Source of the DNA: Henricia sp. BOLD:AAB3569
Taxonomy: Eukaryota; Echinodermata; Asteroidea; Spinulosida; Echinasteridae
Direction: 5' to 3'
Length of the DNA: 64,000 nucleotides
NCBI GenBank assembly: GCA_037783545.1
Contig: JBBELK010001111.1
Coordinates: 351,955 to 415,954, forward strand
The notes below the pieces were generated by a model. The model saw only the letters and a list, made by a program, of their open reading frames with translations, was not told the DNA's origin and did no database searches. Made by a program: the position numbers and the translations under genes. Positions 24,201 to 36,200 of the stretch are shown here, piece after piece. The stretch's first letter is position 1. Each line of letters starts with the position of its first letter.

Positions 24201-27200
24201 GACTCGCTACTTGGACTGGGACTCGAGGCAAGTGACTCGTGGCTAGGGCTCGTGGCTAGTGATTCCTTTAGACTCGGACTCAGACTCGATGTTGGTGACT
24301 CGACTACAACACCAATCTAATCTGTGAAACGTCAGCAACAGGTTTCTGGTTATGTACGCAAAAACTTGGCTCGGCCTTTCCGACATCAGACAAATTTTTG
24401 CAAGAATGGGCCACATAATCACAAAAACTGCTTTCAGTTCTCAAGTTACACAAGTGTTTATTAAAAGATTACCTCATCAAAAAATTTCTTTGGCCAGAAA
24501 TTGTTGATATAAAGCAAGTTTGTCCACCAGTACTTGGAACAAAATGGCCGCTTGACAGACGTCTGCCACAATGGACCATAGCCAAGAAACTGAGGTATGT
24601 ACATGTAGATGAGCAAAGTAAATGCGTACAGGGGCGTCAACCTGTATAAAAGACCATATAAACCTTGAATAGCTCAGCTGGTATGTAGGTTGACTCTGTT
24701 AAGTCTAATCCTCAATAACAAATGTTATTGTTTTTAAAAGTACCCCTTCTTATTAATTTACAGTATGAATTTAGGTTGATTTCCCCACTTTGTCATTAAA
24801 ATTACTTGAGTAAACTTTTGTTACAACTAGTGTTGGGAGAAACCATAAACCGTATCGAATAGCCGCCATTTCGCGGGGCACCTTTTGTTACTTAAACCGT
24901 TCAACAATGGAAGCACAATATGTGCAACCATGCATGTCCTCAAGGAACGAAGAAACTGACCCACGAAATGGCGGTTATTCGATACGGTCTATAGAACTTG
25001 AAATTCAAATATTTGGATTAATAAAAATTAATAAAAATTACAATTTTTGCAAGCCAAGAGAAAAATCAAAAGCACAACACTGCCCGCTGCGTAGACACAA
25101 GTCTACCTGCAGTTTTGTCTCTAATTTGGTATTTTTATATGAATGCTGATTCAGCAAACTGTACGTAAGGCAAGATATTCCACAGCATTTCAACAACTTA
25201 TCACCGTGACAACACATTTGGACAGATTACGGATAGTTTTCTCTCTTCTCTTTTAGGGGATATTTGTGATGTCTGTCTATAATATGACGTTAGTTTGATG
25301 ATGTTTGTATGACATTTGTTTTATCATTGTTGTTCTCTTACCTCCAATAACGATGGAAGTAAAACAGAAACCAAGCTTTGAAGCTTCTCATCTCCCTGAA
25401 CCGACTGAATGAAAGGTAGGCCACCAGAAACCCACTGCAATAGAAAAGAACACTGACAAAATATTGCGTTTCTCATGACTACAAGCACCACAACCGCATT
25501 GAAACTGACGATTACATATCGGGTGTATTAATTCACGGTCCACAATTGACTTTGTGCAATGCAGTCATGCATTGGGATGGCTACAACATTTTGCATGCAT
25601 TAATCTTCATTTTTTTTAACGATTCCGAGGGTGGCAACTACATGTATGTATACAAGTTTTACTCATGCATTATAAGTGAGCAAAAAGCGATCTTATAACC
25701 GCCTGATACATAAATTGTTTTGGTGCTCTTATTTTGTGCAGTTGTTAATGACTCCCTGTACCCCCAAAGGGTTAATTAGCGCCCCAATTTACAGCTTAAT
25801 TAGGGTGAATACAGAAGTTATAGTACAGTTTTTAAATGACAACAAACTACAGTGTTTCAACTTACCCATACCATGTTTCAACTTACCCCATAGGTGGGGT
25901 AAGTCAAAACAGCTGACATGGTCATGTTCAAGGTGGATTATACGAGAAACCATCTACGAGTCCTAACATTCTATAGGCTCCATCTGTAGCCCAAATATGT
26001 ATACCCAAAGTGATATAGTTGGTTTTTTTTTTTAATGAATTCCGTTATTGTTTTATAGATGATTTTGTGAAAAAAATTCCAACTAACCCCACTCTCCCCT
26101 ACGTTTGAAGTCTGCGCTAAAGTCAGGTATATAGCCGCTTGTGCTTTTCATGCTTCGCCCGTTAAAGAAAGAAAAAATACCCACCAAATTATAGTTTTTG
26201 CATCAAAACCACTTATGAAAAATGATGTAAAAATTGGTATGTGAGAAATGGCTTGTGACTTTTGGGTACAAAGATTGTTTTAAAAAAATCCAACATGAAT
26301 CCAACACATATCCTGACAATCCTCAAGGATTCTGCAAATATAAAACTAACGATTGGGGGAATCGGGACCGACGATCAGCAATAGTGTAGCCTATCCAAGG
26401 CATTAGTCTCACCTCATGAAGAAGAAAGAATCCACAGAGAAGAAGCCATTGGCCACAACTTGGAATCCCACGTGATTCTTATCCCAGTTAGCAAGGGTCG
26501 GAATGTTATCTGAGCATCAAGATAGATAGTGCTAATAGAATGCACTTTGAATATATAGAGGATATATGGACAAAATAAACTCCACTGTCGGCGAGTTAAG
26601 AATGGTAGACAAAACATTTGATGTCCCTCAAATGTTTTACATTGCACTCCTTCAGGCAGAAGGGCGTAATTGACAACGAAATATATCATTTCAATACCCT
26701 TTATAGATCGTATCAGATATAGCTGCCATGGGGCAACTTTCGTTATTGAGGTCAACAATGTAGGCACAAAATGTGCCACCATGCACAGCCTTTGATCCCG
26801 GGTTAGATCGGTAGGATCTAAGATTCTTGCATCCTACTTAAGAATCAAACCCATACATTTGGGTCATAAAATAATCCACAGACATCAACAAGACTCGTGC
26901 ATACAATTAATACCTAAGTCACAATTAAAGCGGAGGCCGGGCGGCGTGTGCGATTTATAGGCATCGGCCGGCGTGTAGAGGTCGGCGAAAGATCGCGCGA
27001 TTGGGCGATCACAGTCACAATTAAAAGTGCCCCGCAAGCTGCCATGACGGAATGGGGTCGATTTCTGGGCCCGTTTATCGGCCGGTGTCCGGCAGGCACT
27101 CGTCCGATGTCCTGCCTATGTCACTGCGATACCCCGGTCGATGTCTGGCCGATTTCCGGCCGGGCGCCGCCAAGTCGGCCGGACGCCGGGCGCCCGCCCA

Positions 27201-30200
27201 ATGTGTGCGATGCCCTGCCTGACATCGACCGATTTATTGGCGATCAGTTTGCGATGCGAAACGCCGCACCAGGTTTTAAGTCCGAGTTGAAAGTAACTCG
27301 ATGCCCGCCCGATGCCCAAAAATGACCCGGCAGCCGCAAGGAGTCCCGTGGGGCCCCGGCCGAAAATGCCTAGCAATCCGTCGCAAACTACTCGCAAGCT
27401 AATTGTGATCTTTTATTAAGACTTTCCACTGGCAGTCACATGAGGGGACAGGTTTTCTTATGTGCATGATGTGACAATAGATCCACAAAGCACCTGTGCA
27501 CGCACGGTGCACAGTGACAATGTATAACTGCCCCTTAATATGGCTGTCGTGCAAAGCGTCTATTTTGCAATACCCCCTGTTTTGATAAGTAGAGCTGTGT
27601 GATATAAGATGATCCACAACATACTGATGACCCGGATGCCGTTAAGAAGGCTCACACTGGACTCTCTTTCTCTGGTGTCCATTAGCTTAGTCAGGTTGCG
27701 ATTAAGCGCGAAACACAAGAGTATTCGCACGGCCAGACCTGGGAAGGAGTTTTGAAAAACCACAAATATATGTTGAGGCATTTATGTGAACGCTATACGT
27801 AAAAATGTAAATACGAGATGGGATTCGTCCTGTGAAAAAATTGAAGCTGTTCAGAATCATAATACCATGCTTACTGTAGGAGAGAATGGCATAAAGCAAC
27901 CAGACTCCTGGTTGATATGGGCAATGGCGTTCACCACGTAGCAACAGCATCATAGTGAATGAACTGTGTAAACTACACTGTCATCTGAAAGTAAAGAATG
28001 TGGGGCGCAAGCGTACAGGACTATATTGCACACTGCAAAAACTGTGGAATTAAAACTAATACCTGTGTTAAATTGTAACACCAGGCTTGGTATCTATACA
28101 AGACACTACTGGTGTTAATTTAACACCACCGTTTTTGCAGTGCACGTTTCACCACTCACTCTGTTTCTCTGACGGCTGAATTTCTCCGTTAATTGGTCCA
28201 TTTCTTCCAACATCCCTGGTGTCATCACAGTTATTGTCGGATTCATCTGTCTCATCCAGCAACCTCAAGGGACTTGCTATTCCCGAAAACAGTCTCGGCC
28301 AACTTTGCATCTTTTTCGTTTGAAGCTTGATAAATTCGTCATAGAGGGCGCCCAGCAGCATCAGAGAACCGATGAAACAGCACAGGATTCTTATACAACG
28401 AAATAATCAATGATCTTCCAAAATTAGTAAAATTTAATTGACTTGACCTTCGGTTTAAGAGGTCAATTCACACCATCAATCACACAAGTAAAAATCTAAG
28501 TCCGGCCATATCAAAAATTGTGTGCAGTCAATTTCTTTAAAGCACAGTATTTCTCCCAGAAAGGTATTTTACACAGAAACAAAATCATGTGGTGTTTGTT
28601 ATCATTGCTATCAACACGTTTAGTAGTTTTTTTTTTATCTCATCAACTCATAAAATAACATTTTGTTTGGTAATAATGGGCTTTTAAGGAAGGCCACTTA
28701 CATTGTACAGATAACGCCAGCGCTGTACGGGATAGATGGTTGCTTAGTGCATAAAGCACTGGTTTCCTGTAGAGATCCAACCGGAATGATGCCATCTAGA
28801 AGGTTTGGTGAAGCTGGGGGGAAAATGAAATGACAGTGTCAACCAGAATTTCAAAACTTCAAGTGACCTGAAATAACCATATCTCTACATATTTTGAACC
28901 AGCTAGTCCGGTGTAGGCCTACACCATACCCAGGCGGGTTGTAACGGGTCTCCCTCTGCTCGGGTCCCAAGTCGAGTCAAGTCAAGTCAAACTGCCTTCG
29001 AGTCCCAAGTCAAGTCAAGTCAAAATCCCAAGTCAAGGGCCTTCGAGTCCCAAGTCAAGTCAAGTCAGGCATATTGGTCAAGTCGGTTCAAGTCAAGTAG
29101 TCACAACAATAAATTTGTTCGTTAATTTTAAAATAAGTCGAAACGCTGAAACTTGCATTCGTGTATAGGGTATTTTTTGGCAAAGAATGCTCCATGTTAA
29201 AAGAAGGCTTAGTGCTAAAATACAGTTCAGTCCTCAAATTCCAAAAAATGCATAAAATGTACGAGGTCAAGTCAAGTCATTTGAGGCTTGAGTCTCAAGT
29301 CAAGTCAAGTCATTTGAGGTTCGAGTCTCAAGTCAAGTCAGTGAAAATCGGGACTTGAGTCGACTCGAGTCCGAGTCTGATGCTTTCTATCAGGAAATGT
29401 TGCAATTGAAGTGAAAAGTAGCCATGAATTCGAGCACTGTGCGAAAGTTTGGTCCAAGAAAAAAAACACAACAGCATGTACTTTTAATAATAGGCTAATA
29501 ATAATAATAATAATGAGAATTGTAAAGCGCACATATCCACCCTGCAGGGTGCTCAAGGCGCTGTAAACATCAACAAGTAATTCAATATTGAACATTTGCG
29601 ACATCAAGTAAGTCTTAAGAAGTGATTTGAACTTAGTTGTACAGTGTCATGACCTGAGTTCAAGTGGCAATTAATTCCAAAGTCGAGGAGCTGCAACAGA
29701 AAAAGATCTGGCGCCCCAAGTTCGTTCAGAATTGATTCCTTGAGAAGCTGCTGGTTACTTGATCGAAGAGTTCGTGCTGGAGAATATTGATGTAGTAGTT
29801 CCTTAATGTAGTAGGGAGCCTTGTTGTTGAGAGCTTTGTGGACCAGAAGCATGAGTTTGAAAACAATCCTTTGGGAGACAGGAAGCCAGTGTATAGTTCC
29901 TTTAATTGCTCAAAATTACCCAATCTTCGACGTCATTTCTAACTTACCCAACAGATGCCTTAAGACAGTATTCACATCATCATCACTGCAGTTTGCTGGA
30001 ACACAAGTCCCCCATTTTATGTCAATCTGTGTCAATTGCAGTTTTTGCAGAATCAATTGATCATGCTGAAACAAAACAGTTGAACATAACCTAAAACAAC
30101 AGATAACAAATGTTTGATGCCCCCATTTTTCCAAGGGCCGGGTGTTGAGATTTTGATATCATATCAAAAATCCACAAAGTTTTTAGTAAACTAATTTATC

Positions 30201-33200
30201 CCCACCCTATCACCCGCACCCGGTCCAACCACCCCTTCACCCACACCCCAACGCCCACCCCATCAGCAAAACCCAATCCTAATACCGGTCTTACCAAAAC
30301 CTTGCTGTCTTCCAGCCTGTTGACATTAATGTTCATAAAAACGAGACAGTAGTTGAATCCATCTATCGCCATGCATTCGTCGTAGTGTCCAAGCCACTGC
30401 CAGTTCATTTGTAACACTCCCGCTGGTGGCTTACCAAATGCATCCAGAGCTGCATGGAAAGATTTTTAAAAAGAAATAAGAGAAAAAGGCCAATTTACCA
30501 CAAAATAACCACCTTGGATAAAAGTAGGCCTACAGAATGTCAGTACATGTAGTGAACTGTGAGTTGAAATCTAAGTGGCGAATCTCCCGTGGCGAGTAAC
30601 GGTCGGCTTTAGCGTTGAAAGCGAACACCAGCGGTTTGTGGTCCGTAAGTACACTGTACGTGAAATTGTCGTCCCTCGAGCAGTTCGCGACCGAAATATG
30701 GTACCTTGTGGAGACATGGGTTCTATAGGGAACAAAATAATGTAAAGGTCTCCACAAGGCAATTCTAAAGGTCTCCACAAGGATGGCACTAAATGAAAAT
30801 ATGGATTTTACTAAACAAGGAGGGATTTTTTTAATATTCTGGTCGCAACATCTTCTAGTGTATGAAATTAGGAGAATTCGGTCGAAATTTGAGCACCAGA
30901 AAAAAATTCTGGTTGAAATAGGAGTGCTATGACGAATTTTTAACCAAATTCTAGCCATTGTTTGGAGTTAGAACAAAGCCATGTCTCCACAAGGATAGGG
31001 GCGTGGGAAAGCGGCATCAGTCATGACACAAAGTGTGGTGCATCTGACTGATAGGTGAGCAATGCAGCATTGGCATTAAGGGCCATCTTGACCTTCTCAA
31101 ACGCCGAGACTGCTGCATTGTCCATGACGATGGGCCGAGTTTTTACCAGTCTTTGCGAGTGCTGTGAGTGGTTTGAGCGCGTTGGCTGCGTGAGGGATGA
31201 AATGGCGGTAAAAAATCACTAGGACGAGAAATTCCTTAAGTTTGCGTAGTGATGTTGGCTGGGAAAAGTCTTTAATGACTTGAACCTTCCCCTCTATAGT
31301 GGACGAATGCCCTGTGCATCCACACGATGGCCCAGGAAATCGAGTGAATCTACACCGAGCGGCACACTCCCGACGTGCGATCTCGTGTCGGTCGGGAGCG
31401 AGACGACGTGGTCGTGCTGAGACAGGTTGCCCCTTGGTTTGAATGTGGTGTGTCACGGAATACTTGACTGGGGTGTTCGTGAAATCAGGGGCGAGTAAGG
31501 CGTAGTCTGCGAGGAGTGTGTGGAATGACGACTGTGGGTACAATGTGGAGAACATTGGGCTTGGCGACCGAGTATGGGCGGCAAAGCCATTGACGCTTTA
31601 GTTGAGTTAATGTTGCGTCCAACATTTGCGCACGTCGACAAGAAAATTGAAATAGGACGTGTTTGTTTCACGACAGATCCGAATCCAGATCCCGCGCAGA
31701 AACAAACGAAACTGATCTCAACTAGGAATTCAAGTCACGTTTGTCCGAAACAAACTCGCCCATAGACTGCCGAAGTAAATACGTCATCTTTTGTCGGTTG
31801 CCTAGGCAATTGGCTCTAAACTATAAATTACTGAACCGTGTCCCTATGCTTTGCAATGGTACTTTTTCCGACGGCCATGATAGTTTAGAGCCAATTGCCA
31901 TGGCAACCACGTCACACTTCGGCTGTCTATGACGGAGGAAATCCGCGCCCGGGATAGGTTGATGCACATCTGCGATGATGAAAACCCATGCAGTGGCACG
32001 TTCGTCGCAATCCTATGTCCAGCATGCGTCGGTGTTAATTCCTGATCTAAAATCCTTTTTTATCTGGTGCATCGTCGCCTTTTAACCTTATGTGTTGTTT
32101 TTAAAAGACATTTGTAAATGTTGATGTTTTTTTCGTGCAATCTTGTCGTCGTTTTCAGCCGTATTTTCGAGTGTTTTTAATCTTGAACCCTGGCGATCTG
32201 GGACGTATTGGATCCACGTACATAACAGTAACCGAACACATGTGTCCGTTTGTACAGCACTGACGTTGCCTATACGAAAACCTTGCAATTTCTTCGCGGG
32301 GATTTTGAACCTCTTTTGTGCAACACATCACGCCTGCAGGATGGAAGTGAGCTTTGTTGTGTGCTTGTTCATCATTTTAGCTACTTGTGGGATAACAAAC
32401 TTGGATATACGAAAGGATGGCCTCCATGCAACAACGCTCCAGCTGAGTAATTCCACCACCTTGGCCACAAACAACACTCGGATGAGCTTTTTCCATGCCT
32501 CAATTTTTACCACCTCAAAAAGCTTCCGAATCTACAGAAAGACTTATTTAACTTTTTCTCGTAGCAGACCAGGATAAAGATCTATGCAGATATTGCTACT
32601 TATACTTGTTTCAGGAGATATACAACTCAATCCAGGCCCTAAACATCCTTGTGGAGTGTGTCACAAAAATGTGAACCTCAATCAGAAAGCTGTAGAATGT
32701 GAAACATGTATGGTTTGGTATCATAACAAATGTACTGGCATGAAAGATAATATGTATCGGGTTTATATGGAACATGAATCGTACGCATGGATTTGCAATA
32801 AGTGTGGTATTCCTAACTTGCAGTTTCCAGCCTTAGTTTTTTCATGGTTTGCAACAGGCAACATGTAAAACAAACCTAAACTGTCATGGGTTACAAAAGT
32901 TTCAGCAAGTTGGAGAAAATTTTGAAACTTTTGTGCACAGTTGAATGAGATTTTCCTGTGTTTTCCTAATGTGACATCACAACTTTGCTCATGGATATGT
33001 AAATTTGCATTTATTTAGCATACAAATCAAAAACCTTGATTTTAACCCCCAAACAATTTCCAAGTAGGGTTTTATGATTGTAAATTAATGGACTAGTTCC
33101 ATAGCACAGATTTCATTGATAAAAACACCACTTCAGGGGCCCTTTAAATTTGCACAAAAAGTTAAATTTTCCGTCTGTTTTGAGACCAATGTGTCGTGAT

Positions 33201-36200
33201 ACTGCAGTAAGCATGCATTTCACTAAATTCATCGTGTTGAAAAAAGTCTTCAAATCGGACGACAAAATTGCACTTTTTTAAAGAATGTAAGTAAATCACT
33301 GTAGGCCTACTCAACTGAAAACTCGATATCTGCTTGTAGCTGAGATTGCGTCTCAAGTATATTTGTGGCCACTTGTTGTTGGGCATTTTGTAGGGTAGAA
33401 ATTAACAAAAAGACGCGGCCTTCCGAGCCGGCTACATATTTTGGCCGATGTGCCACGGCGAGGCGGTACGCGGTGTACGGTCAAACCTTTAGTTGAGTTA
33501 ATGTTGCGTCCAACATTTGCGCACGTCGACAAGAAAATTGAAATAGGACGTGTTTGTTTCACGACAGATCCGAATCCAGATCCCGCGCAGAAACAAACGA
33601 AACTGATCTCAACTAGGAATTCAAGTCACGTTTGTCCGAAACAAACTCGCCCATAGACTGCCGAAGTAAATACGTCATCTTTTGTCGGTTGCCTAGGCAA
33701 TTGGCTCTAAACTATAAATTACTGAACCGTGTCCCTATGCTTTGCAATGGTACTTTTTCCGACGGCCATGATAGTTTAGAGCCAATTGCCATGGCAACCA
33801 CGTCACACTTCGGCTGTCTATGACGGAGGAAATCCGCGCCCGGGATAGGTTGATGCACATCTGCGATGATGAAAACCCATGCAGTGGCACGTTCGTCGCA
33901 ATCCTATGTCCAGCATGCGTCGGTGTTAATTCCTGATCTAAAATCCTTTTTTATCTGGTGCATCGTCGCCTTTTAACCTTATGTGTTGTTTTTAAAAGAC
34001 ATTTGTAAATGTTGATGTTTTTTTCGTGCAATCTTGTCGTCGTTTTCAGCCGTATTTTCGAGTGTTTTTAATCTTGAACCCTGGCGATCTGGGACGTATT
34101 GGATCCATGTACATAACAGTAACCGAACACATGTGTCCGTTTGTACAGCACTGACGTTGCCTATACGAAAACCTTGCAATTTCTTCGCGGGGATTTTGAA
34201 CCTCTTTTGTGCAACACATCACGCCTGCAGGATGGAAGTGAGCTTTGTTGTGTGCTTGTTCATCATTTTAGCTACTTGTGGGATAACAAACTTGGATATA
34301 CGAAAGGATGGCCTCCATGCAACAACGCTCCAGCTGAGTAATTCCACCACCTTGGCCACAAACAACACTCGGATGAGCTTTTTCCATGCCTCAATTTTTA
34401 CCACCTCAAAAAGCTTCCGAATCTACAGAAAGACTTATTTAACTTTTTCTCGTAGCAGACCAGGATAAAGATCTATGCAGATATTGCTACTTATACTTGT
34501 TTCAGGAGATATACAACTCAATCCAGGCCCTAAACATCCTTGTGGAGTGTGTCACAAAAATGTGAACCTCAATCAGAAAGCTGTCATGGGTTACAAAAGT
34601 TTCAGCAAGTTGGAGAAAATTTTGAAACTTTTGTGCACAGTTGAATGAGATTTTCCTGTGTTTTCCTAATGTGACATCACAACTTTGCTCATGGATATGT
34701 AAATTTGCATTTATTTAGCATACAAATCAAAAACCTTGATTTTAACCCCCAAACAATTTCCAAGTAGGGTTTTATGATTGTAAATTAATGGACTAGTTCC
34801 ATAGCACAGATTTCATTGATAAAAACACCACTTCAGGGGCCCTTTAAATTTGCACAAAAAGTTAAATTTTCCGTCTGTTTTGAGACCAATGTGTCGTGAT
34901 ACTGCAGTAAGCATGCATTTCACTAAATTCATCGTGTTGAAAAAAGTCTTCAAATCGGACGACAAAATTGCACTTTTTTAAAGAATGTAAGTAAATCACT
35001 GTAGGCCTACTCAACTGAAAACTCGATATCTGCTTGTAGCTGAGATTGCGTCTCAAGTATATTTGTGGCCACTTGTTGTTGGGCATTTTGTAGGGTAGAA
35101 ATTAACAAAAAGACGCGGCCTTCCGAGCCGGCTACATATTTTGGCCGATGTGCCACGGCGAGGCGGTACGCGGTGTACGGTCAAACCTGGAGGATACGAA
35201 GTGATCGCATTTTTTTTGTCAAGCTTGATCGGCTTCAAAAACGACACCAAGCAAACAAATCCCTGCATATGAGTCTTATCGGAACATCATTAGTCCCACA
35301 ACAGCAATGTTCTGTGGAATTCATGCTATATTTGCTTTTAAAAAACAACTACAAAACCGAAAACAAATGGTACTCCCGCGTATTCAAACACTGAGCACAA
35401 TTTTTTGTGGGCGACTTGATGTCTGAGGTGCGCTTATATAGTTGTGTGACGTCGGCATCATTGGAAGTTCTATTTTTAGCAATAGTGCGGAGCGCTATTA
35501 TCAGGAGGGCAGTTCTTATAAGGCTTGGCTGATATATAGTGCAACATTAGAAATATAATACATATACAATATGAAACATCTGTTGCTCGTGAACTATAGT
35601 TACTTGCCAACTTGGTATGGACACTAAAGATTAATGACTGAGTGGTAAAATGGGTCTAGTAGTAGTAGGTCTATATAGTGTAACAAGAATATTCCCTGCT
35701 TGTTAAAGAACTCGGCACGAAAAGAACACAAGGCAAAAGACAATTCTCAGCATGAAAGTACCGCAGGTTTATTTGGATCAACTTTCCTCAACAAACACAA
35801 AGATCAAAGATGGCGCAGAGAATCGCGTCCCCGCGCGGAACGGGTATCCCGATCCTCCGGCAGGGGCTCACGCCACCCGGCTCCGTGGGCAGCCGCAATG
35901 GCGCCACCAACACGTCAGTTAGACCCACCGTGAAACGGTGCTGGCGCCCCCAGCGGCGGATCGGGACGGCCGTTACACCGCCCCCTTCGAGGACCCTGCT
36001 TGTCCCCAAAGCAGGCGGCGACGCCCAGTTCCGCCGGGAAGACGATTCCCTGCAATACATGGCAACTGCAACTGCAGAACAAAAAACAAAGAACAACTGT
36101 TAGAAAAAGAAACACAACATGGCAACAAAGTGTCTGATTAGCTAGGGGGTGGTGGTCCCCGCTGCGTCTCCGTCTGGGTGCCGCTCTCTGTCCGCGATGG

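Larger units (their letters stand above)
31596..33486. repeat. 1.9-kb direct repeat, copy 1
   Basis: 1891-bp unit followed directly by a nearly identical second copy (33487-35187). Copy 2 lacks 191 bp between two CTGT tetramers (copy 1 positions 32690-32880), which looks like a microhomology deletion. The unit contains a TAGAC-type MITE and a 2A-PHD open frame. Confidence 0.9.

Noticed and set aside
26948..27325. 125-codon frame in the GC-rich island
   Set aside because: Open frames are expected in GC-rich sequence; it has no start context or domain, and it is antisense inside an intron of the host gene.
32341..32577. open frame MEVSFVVCLF... treated as a secreted protein
   Set aside because: It is part of the duplicated LINE 5' fragment just upstream of the 2A-PHD frame and is better read as retroelement sequence.
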